From contig JBAOKB010000144.1 in assembly GCA_037044905.1 (NCBI GenBank), positions 992,001 to 1,056,000 on the forward strand: a DNA stretch of 64,000 nt, in the 5' to 3' direction. A model generated the notes under the pieces. It searched no databases and had not been told where the DNA came from. It was given only the letters and a program-made list of their open reading frames with translations. The translations under genes were made by a program, and so were the position numbers. Numbering within the stretch: the stretch's first letter is position 1; each line of letters starts with the position of its first letter. The DNA is from Hortaea werneckii (Eukaryota > Ascomycota > Dothideomycetes > Mycosphaerellales > Teratosphaeriaceae). Below, in pieces: positions 33,456-43,636 of this stretch.

Positions 33456-34366
33456 GCTTAGGACGCCACCCAATGTGAGGCGCAAGGGTACGCCGATTCC
33501 ACTCAGCACCAGACGACGGCAAGCTTTTGGTCGGAAACGAAGCATTCTCGCTATTTGATTCCGGTTACGTCGGTCTCAGCAAACGGCCGACCATTCCAAG
33601 GATACAGCTTTCCATCGCCCAATCCCCGCTGCAAGGGCTAGCCGCAGAAGTTTGCACAGTGTCTGGAGTTTTATCGTGCGGATGAAACGAGGCAGGCACA
33701 CTTTCGCACGCTTTTGGACCTACGACCACACGGCCAAGTGAGCAGAAGCTGTCCCGATCGAAGGCTGGCACGCCATTCTAAAGTGCGGCGCATGTGCGGC
33801 AATCCATCGTCTACAATCAATGAATGCGACTGGAACACGAACGAAAGGCAGACCTAAGGTTGGAACAAGCAAAGTCATTAGACCGGCTCTGCACATACTT
33901 TTGGCCTAGTTTCTTCCCGCACTTATTATGAGAGGATAGAGAGACACCGAAATCACGCTATGGATGGAACGCTCCAATTTGGTATATTTGCGCTAGACTG
34001 TCTGCTTGCTGGCTTCAAAATGTGACACAAAGTCTGGTTTCCCTTCCGCAAACTCTTCATTGAGCAAAGAATTCAATAGTCAAACTGATGCTAGTATTGC
34101 CGCCTGGAATATGCAAGCGCTCACAGCCTATGCTGATATGAAGTCTTTCTGGATTGCCTCTAATTCATCTGGTTTTGCACGCAGTATACCAACCGCTACA
34201 GACGCATTGAAAGTGCTTCTATCTTCGGCAGACAGGAATACCATAATATAACAAGTCTGGACATACTCGTCGAATTGGACCGATAACCATCACCTGAGAC
34301 TGCAAACGAGAGCCACGGATGCAGATCAGGAGTTACGACGCCCCAGCTCAAAAATCAACCCAAGCA
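33456..34366. other. Intergenic, no gene seen
   Basis: About 0.9 kb. An 81-codon ORF at 34006-34251 has no domain or signal. Probably 3' UTR plus the promoter of the small Cys/His protein. Confidence 0.4.
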
Positions 34367-34639
34367 ATGCCCCGTCACACCTACATCTACATCTGCGGGC
34401 ACCTCCGACACTTCCAAGGCCGCGAATGCAGTTGCTTCTACCACGAGATCTTACGCATCAACGACCGCTCTGCCTTCTCGAACCCTTACCTTCCGTTTAG
34501 CATGGGTGACGCATGTCGGCACGATCGGAAAGTGGATAAGAAATATCTCTGCGGGGAATGCGTTTGGAGGCAGGCACGGCGGGGAGAAGTTGAACGAGGA
34601 CGACATGAGGTACAGGATGGAAGCAGCTGGGGAATATGA
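34367..34639 (+). CDS. Small Cys/His-rich protein, possible zinc binder
   Basis: 90 residues if it starts at MPRHTYIYICGHLRHFQG; an upstream in-frame ATG at 34319 would add 16. Cys and His appear in zinc-finger-like order: CGHLRHF, ECSCFYHEILRIN, GDACRHD and CGECVWRQ. Similar short proteins with this H..C.C...I.RIN core occur in fungal genomes as far as I recall, with no known function. No signal peptide or TM segment. Single exon; the coding call rests on composition and motif spacing. Confidence 0.5.
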   Translation: MPRHTYIYICGHLRHFQGRECSCFYHEILRINDRSAFSNPYLPFSMGDACRHDRKVDKKYLCGECVWRQARRGEVERGRHEVQDGSSWGI

Positions 34640-35261
34640 GGGAGTATGTTAATAGTATGTACTATGTAGGCAATATTAAACGGGGACAGTGAAACGGGAC
34701 GGGCGTTAGAGGCGGACGGGAGGAAAGCTCGGCTTAGTCACAGGCCGGGCTTCTAGAAAGGCGCTAGTGCGGTTTCAGGCGTCATGATAGGCCCCACCGC
34801 CACGGATGGAAGTCACAGCTCGAGCTCCTGCCGCAGGTCTACGGTAAAGGCGTCGCGTTTGGTAGAAGCATTCCACGCGTAGATTCAGACGGAATTGTTC
34901 CAAACCACTCGCACCAACATATTTTGCCCTTGTATTCTCACCCACTACCCGCCCATTTCATTTGCTCCACTCCGTCACCCGATTAATGCATTGACCAATC
35001 CATCAACCAAACACCAGCGGATCCGCCAATGGACTCGACGACGCGCTTGCCTTCGCAGTGAGCAAACCGCCCGTTCGGTTGCCTGCTTTCACCAGCCTAC
35101 GTGCCCATGACGGTGGGGGAGGCAAAAGAAAGAATTGACCCGAAAAAGGCACACCGCTAGTCGGCGCCGCATCTACAAGAGGACCCCACCCCACCACACC
35201 CACTTCCACCCACCAGCTCCCGGCGAGCTGCTGCTTCTCAGCTCATCACTGAGACCAAGCC
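34640..35261. promoter_or_regulatory. Promoter/5' leader of the F-box/LRR gene
   Basis: Pyrimidine-rich stretches increase from about 34900 up to the start at 35262, as is common in fungal promoters and leaders. No ORF of note. Confidence 0.4.
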
Positions 35262-38210
35262 ATGCGGCGACAACAATTTCGCGCGTCCCAGACCGCCATC
35301 CGCTCTTCCTCCGCCGCTTCCGATCCCTTGGCCCTCCTCAGCAGCTACGATGCCTCCCTCAATCCCTCGCGCCCTGTCAAGTCCTCCCCCCTCGGCAGCT
35401 CCACCATTGCCGGCCTCCCCCTTGAACTCCTTGATCGTCTGAGAGCCTTCCCACTGTTCCAGTCCGCGCCAGAGTCCTTCGTCCTGGACATTGGCAAGAG
35501 TCTGCGACCGACCGTATACCAACCGGCCCACGAAATCATCCGCGAAGGCGACGATGCGAAAGCAATGTACTGGCTGGTCCGTGGCAGCGTCCGCGTCACC
35601 AGTCGAGATGGCGAGAGTACCTACACCGAACTCAAGCCAGGCGCCTTCTTCGGCGAGATTGGTATCTTGATGGACATGCCGCGCACCGCCTCCATTGTCG
35701 CCAGCATCCGTAGTCTGGTTGTACGGCTGAACAAGGAGGATCTGCAAAAAGAGCTTCCGCGCTATCCAGACGTCGAGCGTGCTATACGCGAAGAAGCTTT
35801 GGAACGCTTAGCCATTCTTGAGCGGAAGAAAAAGGAAAAGGTTGGCCCCTCGAGTGCCAACGACTCGCCTGCCCGTCCGCCGATCGCCCCACGCAAGCGA
35901 TCACGTGACTGGATCGCCGGTGAAGTCGAGATGGGAGAGGCTGGCTCTCTCGCAGACGGTGAGATCCTGGCCAACAAGCGGCGCAAGTCGCCTTCACCAG
36001 GAATCACCGACATAGTCGCTTCAAGTGCGCTTGGCGAGAAGCACGCGGACCTGCCTTATACTGTTCGACAATTGCTGAAAGAGCTGCCGCTCTTTTCAGG
36101 CCTACCGAACGAGATCCTGCACTGTTTGGGCGTCAATGCGCAACCGGTCTCATTTGCGCCTTTCACCGACATCTTGAAGCAGGATAGTATGGGTCGCGAT
36201 GTGTTCTTCATCGTCAAAGGTGAAGTAGAGGTTCTCACAGATGTGCCCGATTCCAGGCGTAGCTCTGCACAGACGGGACAGCGCCTTTCGCCACCCGACG
36301 GTTCACATATGCGTCAACGTGTGCGCGCTCGTCTGAAGACTGGGCAGTACTTTGGAGAGGTGACGAGTTTGTCGCTTGCTCCTCGAAGAACAGCTACCGT
36401 GCGCAGCGTGGATGCGGTCGAGTGTCTTTTGATCAGCGGCGAGGTACTGGACGACCTCTGGGTGAGATGTGGCCCAGATCTAAAGCAACAAGTTGAGAGC
36501 GAAGCTAGGAGACGGCTGTCAGTTGCGAAACGGGATGACGATGTCGTTATGGCCGATGTTGGCCTTGAAGGTGGAGCAGTAGGCGGCGGCGGTGCAAGCA
36601 CCGAGCCGGTCCAGAGGGAAGGCGAGGACGATGACTGGCGAAAGGGTCTGCCTACCGTCAAATTCGAGGAGCCGCCATTCGACGACCATCCAACTCCCGT
36701 ACAGCAGATGGAGCCAGCCGATCCTGATCCCTTCTTTAATCCCGACTTAGACAACATGCGTGCAAAGTCCCGTCGCTCATCACTCGCACCTCCACTGCCT
36801 TCTCAAGACGGTTCACAGTCAGTCCAAGCCGCAGAACACCGGACACCGAGCCCTCCTGGAACTCTTCGTCCAAGCATTTCATCGCCGCTGCGTCCCGGAA
36901 GTATGTTTTCTTCACCGGCTTCAGGTTCTCCCTCATCGTTGCATAAACTGTCACCGACCAGCACACGAAGACCTTCTATTGATAGAAGGCCATCTCAAAC
37001 GGCTAAAGGCAGGCTGCCGGACCCCATTTTGGTTCTCGTACTTCAGCATCTCGATCTTCTGCAGCTCATGCAAAGCCGTCTGGTCTCGACTCACTGGTGG
37101 AACTTGATCAACACTTCACCCGACGTACTGAAGAACCTCGATCTTGCTTCTTTCAATCGCCATGTCACCGACGATGCCCTGCGGAACGTGATCGTTCCGT
37201 TTGCTGGCTCCAGACCCCAAAAAATCGATCTTAGCAACTGCTTTCACATTACCGACGAAGGCTTCCGAGCCCTTGCGGAAGCCTGCGGGGAAGCGGCGAC
37301 AGTGTGGAAGATGAAATCAGTTTGGGACGTAAGTGGCCCAGCCATTCTTTCGTTGGTGGAGAAGGCGAAAAGCTTGGAAGAAATAGACCTCAGCAATTGC
37401 CGAAAAGTCGGCGACAACCTTCTCGCGAGAATAGTTGGCTGGATCGTGCCAGACAAGCCTGGGCTATCTCAGCCGCCTCCTATCCCGACTCAGAATGGCA
37501 AACGACAGCAGCTTAAGCGCGGGTATTCTCAAGCCCAACAGCAGAATGACCAGCCGCCCCCCGCACCAGGGACTGTCATCGGCGCCAACAGACTCAAACG
37601 GCTCACCCTTTCCTACTGCAAACACATCCAAGACCGCAGTATGGCCCACATCGCCGTCCACGCTGCCGACCGCCTCGAAACCCTCGACCTCACCCGATGC
37701 ACCAGCATCTCCGACGCCGGCTTCCACCAATGGAGCGTGTACGACTTCAAGAACCTCAAGAAGCTCGTCCTGGCCGACTGCACCTACCTGTCCGACCAAG
37801 CCATCGTCGGCATCGTCGGCGGCTGCCGCAACCTCCGCGAACTGGACCTGAGTTTCTGCTGTGCGCTGTCGGACACGGCGACGGAGGTGCTAGCGCTCGG
37901 TCTCCCTCTCCTGCAATCCCTCAACATGGCCTTCTGCGGCTCGGCCGTGAGCGATAACAGCCTCCGATGTCTCGGCCTGCACTTGCTCGAACTGCGCTAT
38001 CTCTCCGTCCGCGGCTGTGTGCGAGTCACGGGCCAAGGCGTCGAAGCCGTCGTCGAGGGATGCAAGTACCTCCAGGAATTCGACGTCAGTCAGTGCAAGA
38101 ACCTGCGGCGGTGGCTCGAGGCCGACGGAGTGGCTAAGGTCCGAAATGCGGGTCGTCGGGTGAGGTTCGATACCGTTGCCGATGGGATGTGGCGTGTGGG
38201 AGGTCGATGA
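35262..38210 (+). CDS. Two cyclic-nucleotide-binding domains + F-box + LRR protein
   Basis: A 982-residue intronless protein starting MRRQQFRASQTAIRS. Two cNMP-binding domains: one at about residues 64-185, with the phosphate-binding cassette FGEIGILMDMPRTASI, and one at 275-400, with FGEVTSLSLAPRRTATV. Both keep the Gly-Glu and Arg that contact the cyclic phosphate. A disordered Ser/Pro linker follows. Then comes an F-box near residue 586 (LPDPILVLVLQHLDLLQLM) and about ten leucine-rich repeats of the Grr1/AMN1 class (LETLDLTRCTSISDAGF, LRELDLSFCCALSD). It is likely a substrate receptor of an SCF ubiquitin ligase whose activity could respond to cAMP. That link is inference from the architecture. 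Full length, no break. Confidence 0.9.
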   Translation: MRRQQFRASQTAIRSSSAASDPLALLSSYDASLNPSRPVKSSPLGSSTIAGLPLELLDRLRAFPLFQSAPESFVLDIGKSLRPTVYQPAHEIIREGDDAKAMYWLVRGSVRVTSRDGESTYTELKPGAFFGEIGILMDMPRTASIVASIRSLVVRLNKEDLQKELPRYPDVERAIREEALERLAILERKKKEKVGPSSANDSPARPPIAPRKRSRDWIAGEVEMGEAGSLADGEILANKRRKSPSPGITDIVASSALGEKHADLPYTVRQLLKELPLFSGLPNEILHCLGVNAQPVSFAPFTDILKQDSMGRDVFFIVKGEVEVLTDVPDSRRSSAQTGQRLSPPDGSHMRQRVRARLKTGQYFGEVTSLSLAPRRTATVRSVDAVECLLISGEVLDDLWVRCGPDLKQQVESEARRRLSVAKRDDDVVMADVGLEGGAVGGGGASTEPVQREGEDDDWRKGLPTVKFEEPPFDDHPTPVQQMEPADPDPFFNPDLDNMRAKSRRSSLAPPLPSQDGSQSVQAAEHRTPSPPGTLRPSISSPLRPGSMFSSPASGSPSSLHKLSPTSTRRPSIDRRPSQTAKGRLPDPILVLVLQHLDLLQLMQSRLVSTHWWNLINTSPDVLKNLDLASFNRHVTDDALRNVIVPFAGSRPQKIDLSNCFHITDEGFRALAEACGEAATVWKMKSVWDVSGPAILSLVEKAKSLEEIDLSNCRKVGDNLLARIVGWIVPDKPGLSQPPPIPTQNGKRQQLKRGYSQAQQQNDQPPPAPGTVIGANRLKRLTLSYCKHIQDRSMAHIAVHAADRLETLDLTRCTSISDAGFHQWSVYDFKNLKKLVLADCTYLSDQAIVGIVGGCRNLRELDLSFCCALSDTATEVLALGLPLLQSLNMAFCGSAVSDNSLRCLGLHLLELRYLSVRGCVRVTGQGVEAVVEGCKYLQEFDVSQCKNLRRWLEADGVAKVRNAGRRVRFDTVADGMWRVGGR

Positions 38211-38573
38211 TTGAAAAAGATGATGACGCGCAATTTTTTGGTTGGGAAAGATATGTTGCGGGCTATAAGTCAGGTGTTTGGCGATTGTAACAGGATATAC
38301 CAAGTGGGGCTCTCTTGGGAAAATTTTGTTTTGTATCATAATTGCGTCCTATCTGCATTTCTGTACAATCAAAGTGTTTTTCGCCTTCGAATGGATTTTT
38401 TGACACCGCGTGGTGTCCAAAGTGTTTATTTTCTGATACTGGCACACAGAAGATCGTCTCTTGAGTGATGATTTGCCTGAGGGATCCTCACTCTCAAAAA
38501 GTTGCCCGTGCCTGCCGGGCCCCCTCCCGCAGCAGCGATCAAGCCTCTGCTCAATGTTTGGCAGATTCGGCTC

Positions 38574-38620
<47 letters not shown>

Positions 38621-39296
38621 CCCAATTCGTTCCGGCCGAGAAAAAGCTCAACGGAGACGGAAGTCCATGGTCTGAGATCGGGAAAGGACAATGCCTCAGC
38701 TGGAAAATCTTTTGATTTACAGCGGACTCCCGAGCGGTTCTTTCTGCGTTTCTTGCGCCGGGCGGGGTCTTAAATGCCTCCTCCTCCTCCTCGTGTGCTG
38801 GGGCAATCGCGCGTAGTATCGCAGATAGAGAAAAATTCGGCTTTAGATGGCTGCTGTACGTTGTATGCACCTTTACAGTGCGACCCGAATTTGGGGGATG
38901 CAGGTGTCTCTGTTGGCGACTGATATTCTTGTGCGTCCACTGCGTCATATCGCGAGGTGCTGGTCCCAGTGCAATAATGTTCTTCCACTCTGAAATCCTA
39001 TGAGCCCAGCCCCCGTTGTCTTGATTTCGGCAAAGACAGCAGCCGTCGCATGCCGTCCACTGCCTTCAGCACGTCCATGTGCACAGCAGGGCCGTCACAT
39101 GCCGTGGACCGGCTCGTATCCGTATCCAATGTCCGTACCTCTGTGTTCACTCTCAATGAGAGCCTCGCCCAGCCAGCGTGCCTCATCCAAGTCCTAGCAG
39201 TACCTCGACGCCAGTCCAAGGTAGCGACTCACAGCTGCATCGTGCAGCAGGACCACACACCTCGTAAATCCGTGAACCCCCCCTGACATATCTCCC
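38211..39296. other. Intergenic with very long C homopolymer
   Basis: 3' region of the F-box/LRR gene, about 1.1 kb, with no credible gene. ORFs spanning the poly-C tract encode only a Pro run. The distinctive feature is the 43-base C run, annotated separately. Confidence 0.6.
38575..38617 (+). repeat. Poly-C homopolymer, about 43 bases
   Basis: An uninterrupted run of about 43 C, then T and five more C. Such runs are rare in fungal nuclear DNA. As G on the other strand it could fold as a quadruplex. Its length in the assembly may be unreliable. Confidence 0.95.
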
Positions 39297-39673
39297 TCAT
39301 TTCTTCTGCGTGAGCTTAGTCGCCGCATTCTCCGCCTTGCTATCCTTCTTTCCCCCGCGCAGCATCTCCAGGTGTCCGGCTTTCCCCGCGAGCGACTTCT
39401 CCGTCAAGTCCATGAACCCGGATGTATGCTTCTTCTTCACCTGCTGCTGCTTCTGTAGCGAGGCTTTCTTCGGCTTGAAGACTTTGGTGCCCATTTGTTT
39501 GCGGTTGGAGCTGTGAGTAGGAGGAGGAGATGTGTTAGCTTGAAGAGGGTCTCTACTTATCTTTGGTTTTTTTTTCTTTTTCTTTTTTTGGACGGGGTGG
39601 GAGAGCAGGTGAAGTGGACTTACGAGGCTTTGGCTCCGGGACCTTTGGTCTTTTTGATCTCGCCTTGAGCCAT
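39297..39673 (-). CDS. DUF2462 (UPF0390-like) small basic protein
   Basis: A two-exon gene: 39673-39624 and 39510-39297 (minus), joined in frame to give MAQGEIKKTKGPGAKASSNR followed by KQMGTKVFKPKKAS. 87 residues, highly basic (KKHTSGFMDLTEKSLAGKAG, ending AATKLTQKK). The N-terminal MAQGxxK and the internal pattern are those of the DUF2462 family, small proteins probably acting in the nucleus or nucleolus, with unknown mechanism. The intron contains a T/C-rich tract and ends CACAG. Confidence 0.8.
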
Positions 39674-40149
39674 TATGATAATGCGACTAGGAGATCGGGG
39701 TAGTAAATGAGTAGAGTATTGTTGCTCCCCTTGGGACGATACTTCTGTAGCGACAGGCTTCAGAAGAAGTTCAAGGATGTCAAGGTTGGCTCGTAGGCAC
39801 ACCCGGGAAAGCCTAATGGAGAGTGCCTGAGGCATGCAAAAAGTTGCCGAGTGGAACTTCCCAGGTTGGGAACTTCTCGACATTCACTTGTGTCCTGGCA
39901 AGTGCTCTCCACCATGACTCACAATCTTCATTGTGTTTGCTACTTCCAAGCACAGCGGCGACTAGACAGAAAACAGTCACCGCGATCCAGCAAGGATTCC
40001 GGGACATCACAGGTAGGCTAAGTACCTGTAGGTATCTGACTCTCCTCTTCTACCGCATTCGCTTCATCCTTGACGGATTACCTGTCTTTCACCTCGTATT
40101 CCTTACATCCCGGCATCAGCATCTCAAGATCACAAGTCTCATTTCCACA
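39674..40149. other. Divergent gap
   Basis: Promoter region for the DUF2462 gene (minus) and the gene at 40150 (plus). The frame of the latter stays open upstream to about 39823, but the first ATG is at 40150. I see no second gene. Confidence 0.45.
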
Positions 40150-41745
40150 ATGGCGATCTTGGCCCCGAGAGAAGACGCTACTGATGGTTTGGCTGCGCGT
40201 CTACACGCCCTCTACGTCCCTGATCTTTTACACGCAAGCCAATACGGCGTGATTCAGCCTCAGCGATGCCGACCGCTCAGATTGCTGTTTGCTACCGGTA
40301 CATTTGCGGCAGGACTACGTCAATCACACGAAGACATTCATTTCGTATGTATGACTGAAGACAACCGGCACACATTCTGGCAAATTGTCGCGGAAGCTTT
40401 TGATATCGAGGCCTTGCAAACGCCGTCCGATGATGTGCTGGCTGTCCCATCGCAGCTCGAGTGGATGGAGTGCCATGGTACTCAGCCTTGCACTTATCTC
40501 CACCGATGCTCTGTTCCCATTGGATTCGACCTCTCCCAACTTTCTCGGGTTAGTATACCGTTTTACAGCCCGCAACAGCAGCAGGTCCTCTCACACAATG
40601 AACAGAGACATCTAGCCATGGTCATCGACGCAGACGGCATGACATCAACCCGCTTCGCTCTCAATCGGCAGGAGAATGAGTGGTCCTTGTTTAGAGCCGC
40701 TTATCTTCTGATTCTCGAACAAGCCCAGAGTGAACGTCTAATTGCTCCCTCATTCGGTCTATTGGACTACGAATCACTCTTGTGGATGGTCTACAATGTG
40801 ACCAGGGATACCACTATCGCTCCTATGTATTTGGAAAATACAGAACGGCTCGGATACGCGTTTTGGCACCGGTGTGCGTCCTTGGAAAGCTTCACTCACC
40901 TCGACGTACATACACCAACCCGAGCCAATATTGCCAACCACATCACAGCGCAGACCGTGCAAGCGCTTTCGAACATCGGAAAGTGTGTGGTGGAGTACCT
41001 ATCGCGGAAGAACCTCGCCACCAACTTGAGATCGATTCTTGCACTCTTCAAAGGCTTCGCCCCGATCGATGGCTATCGGAGGTTCGTCAACAGCGCCAAC
41101 GAATACGTCTCAATCGAATTCGAGCTATGGAGTCCCAATGGACCCGTCCGAAGGCAAATGCTGCAGCAGATCCCCGAACTCGTCAAAACGGTCGCGGCAC
41201 ACTTGAACGCAAGGGTCTGGCCAAAACCCCTCGAATCGACCCCCGAACGCTCAGTCTTCGCCTTAGCCCTCTTCGACCACCGGGAAGGCTATGCCCCGTC
41301 ACAACAAGTGCTACCATACCGAACACGTTCATACCACTACCTCGAGAGCCTCCTCCAGTACGACCGCACAGGCGCCGTCATCTCACTCACCGCGCTCAGC
41401 GGCCCACAACTCGAAGCCAGATACCCTCCCGAGCAAGTCGAGCAGCCCGCTCCACCAACCTACGTATCCGCCCTCCCCACCACCCCGGGGCAAAGATTCC
41501 GCGATGCGAAGACCGCGATGGAGTTCCTGCTCCACGGCTCCAGTCACGCGAACACGGACTACGAAGTCGGGTATCACGATCGCTTCGAGGGACTGAAGTG
41601 GATCGCCCTGGGCGAGTGGGGGAAGAAAGGGGTCGATCAAGAGGATTTTATTCCGCTGCATCGGATCCGGAAATTGAGGAGAGTGCTTGATGGGAGGGTC
41701 GTCTGGGATAGAGAGAAGCGGGTGGATTTGACAGGGGTCACGTAG
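40150..41745 (+). CDS. Degenerate nucleotidyltransferase-like + MJ1316 (DUF504) protein
   Basis: 531 residues, one exon, starting MAILAPREDATDGLAARL. The first part resembles the nucleotidyltransferase/poly(A)-polymerase fold: LLFATGTFAAGLRQSHEDIH sits where active enzymes have GS..G...SDID. The two catalytic Asp are not conserved (HEDIH), so catalysis is doubtful. A helical middle follows (NIGKCVVEYLSRKNLATNLR). The C-terminal 80 residues form an MJ1316/DUF504 domain: FRDAKTAMEFLLHGS, YEVGYHDRFEGLKWIALGEW, FIPLHRIRKLRRVLDG and VVWDREKRVDLTG. That domain is associated with RNA 2',3'-cyclic ends and RNA repair in other contexts. A role in RNA end recognition is an inference. Confidence 0.75.
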   Translation: MAILAPREDATDGLAARLHALYVPDLLHASQYGVIQPQRCRPLRLLFATGTFAAGLRQSHEDIHFVCMTEDNRHTFWQIVAEAFDIEALQTPSDDVLAVPSQLEWMECHGTQPCTYLHRCSVPIGFDLSQLSRVSIPFYSPQQQQVLSHNEQRHLAMVIDADGMTSTRFALNRQENEWSLFRAAYLLILEQAQSERLIAPSFGLLDYESLLWMVYNVTRDTTIAPMYLENTERLGYAFWHRCASLESFTHLDVHTPTRANIANHITAQTVQALSNIGKCVVEYLSRKNLATNLRSILALFKGFAPIDGYRRFVNSANEYVSIEFELWSPNGPVRRQMLQQIPELVKTVAAHLNARVWPKPLESTPERSVFALALFDHREGYAPSQQVLPYRTRSYHYLESLLQYDRTGAVISLTALSGPQLEARYPPEQVEQPAPPTYVSALPTTPGQRFRDAKTAMEFLLHGSSHANTDYEVGYHDRFEGLKWIALGEWGKKGVDQEDFIPLHRIRKLRRVLDGRVVWDREKRVDLTGVT

Positions 41746-41873
41746 ACGGGGACATTGGGGGCTACGTAGTGATGCTTGTGGGAGGGGTTTTATCCATCGT
41801 TTTGGGATCTATTCATGCTTGTTTGTATCGTTTACAAGACTAATCGGTCTCGCCCTTGACCAAATTTGTTCGT

Positions 41874-43222
41874 TCAGCCAATGACCGGCGTCTGTGTAGC
41901 GCTGACCTCCTTCTCATCGTTCCAGATGTTGATGTTCCACTTCGGGTTGTCTGCGACATCTTGGTCAGAATAATTCGAATGATCCACGTATCCCGGACGA
42001 AAACTTACAGCTATATGGCACATTATAACGCTTCGGGTTCTTGCCAATAGCGTCAATAGCCTGGACATCTTCCGGGGAGAGCTCGATCTCCTTGAAGTTG
42101 TCGCGGATGCGGGACGGTGTCACACTCTTGGGGATGACGGAGTGCTCGCCCCGCTGCGACCAGGCGATGATGACGTTGGCGGGCGTGACGCCTAGCTTCT
42201 CGGCGATCTTCTTGATCTCCGGGTGCGTGATCAGGAGCGGTTCGCCGACGGTGTTGTTGCCGAAGGCCTAAAAAAAAAAAAAAAAAAAAAACAAGCCGTG
42301 TCAGCTAGGTCTCATTTAACAACATTTATCCTCGGGGATTTGGGGGGCTTACAGAGTATGCTGTGACGTGGATCCCCTTCTGCGCGCAGTACTCCATCAA
42401 CCGCAGGTCGGGAATGAGCGGGTGGCGCTCGACCTGGTTGACCGCTGGCGTCACACCGGTAGCCTTGATGACGGCCTCGAGCATCTCCACCGTGAAGTTG
42501 GAGACGCCGACGGCTTTCGTCTTGCTCTTAGGGAGCTCGAGCATGGCCTTCCAGGTGTCGACAAGCGACACGTCCATGTCGAGGTCGACCTCGTTCTCGT
42601 TCTTCTTCGGCATGAGCACGCGGCCGTTTTGCTTGAATGCTACCGGCCAGTGGATGAGGTAGAGCTGGCTCAAGTCAGTATTCGAGTCGCTGGGATACGG
42701 TAGATGGAACTCACGTCTAGGTAGTCAAGCTGGAGCTCCTGCAGGCACTCGTCGAGAGCTGGGCCCACGTCCTGCGGTCGGTGGTCGATGTTCCAGAGCT
42801 TCGAAGTCTACATCCCTATTAGAACGAACACTTGAAGCGGTAAGCGTATGATCCCGATAACGTACAATGAAAATGTCCTCGCGCTTGAGGCCTGGGACTT
42901 CAGAGATGGCTCTCTTCATGCCCTCCGCGACTTCGGGCTGGTTCTGGTAGATCCTGGCCAAGTCCTACGCAAGTCAGTAGTTGTTTCTCAGCGTCACATC
43001 GTTGACGGGTCACGTACGAGATGGCGGTAGCCGGCCTTGAGGGCCTCATACACGGCAGTGCCCACCTCACCGGGCGCAGATTGCCAGGTGCCAAAGCCCA
43101 GCTGGCTGTATACGTGTCAACAATTTCCGTTTGATGGGACGATTAGGCTTTGGGACATACGGAATCTTGGCCCCAGTGTTGAGCTTGACAGTCTTGCCCT
43201 TGTAGTTTGGAAGGTCGGCCAT
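41874..43222 (-). CDS. Aldo/keto reductase (seven exons)
   Basis: A cytosolic NADPH-dependent aldo/keto reductase, nearest in style to fungal glycerol/aldehyde reductases (Gcy1/Gld1). Exons on the minus strand are about 43222-43161, 43105-43018, 42964-42866, 42807-42715, 42664-42353, 42267-42009 and 41950-41874, summing to 330 codons with the stop. It starts MADLPNYKGKTVKLNTG. The catalytic tetrad is present: Asp in HLDLARIY, Tyr in IYQNQ, Lys in TSKLWN and His in LYLIHWP. The NADP-binding pieces VIPKSVTPSRIRDNF and the end ATQTPVIG are clear. The last exon is tiny. Intron 5 ends in a run of 22 T directly before the AG. Intact. Confidence 0.92.
42270..42291 (-). repeat. 22-base T run forming the 3' polypyrimidine tract of an intron
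   Basis: On the coding strand of the aldo/keto reductase gene, 22 consecutive T are followed at once by AG and exon 6 (GCC TTC GGC). This is far longer than the usual fungal tract. Confidence 0.85.
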
Positions 43223-43636
43223 TTTCGCTATATGCCTCGGTGTTGTTTGATTTGAAGCGTCGATTTCTGTGTGGATTGTGTTGGACTAGAAGGGTCAATG
43301 GCAATGGATACGGTTGAGTATATACTTTATCTGGAGAATGTCACCCCGCAGCTTTATGTCATATCTGCCGTCGATGGAGGGGCATAGTGGAGTGCCGTGT
43401 TCCGAATCGCCACCTTGATGTGTCGACATCGGGGCGTTTCTCCACCGGCGCCGAGGCGGGCTGCATGCTGCAAACCTAACCTCAAGAATCATCTCATCCA
43501 ACCCTTGATGACCCCGTGTACTTTCGTTCTCTTCAGAGATGCAATTTTCTCCAGGAAGACATCATCATGCCATGTGTCCTGCTCTCACAAATGTCTGCCA
43601 AGCTTGATCTCGACATAGCCTCGTCTCGCGCAGGGA
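43223..43636. other. Gap between aldo/keto reductase and M3 peptidase
   Basis: Aldo/keto reductase promoter (minus) and M3 peptidase 3' UTR. No gene is seen. Confidence 0.45.

Noticed and set aside
38461..38773. ORFs with a poly-Pro run
   Set aside because: They exist only because poly-C is open in several frames; no conserved flanks.
40782..41690. 302-codon ORF in another frame of the NTase-like gene
   Set aside because: Arg/His-rich shadow frame; the main frame carries the recognisable domains.
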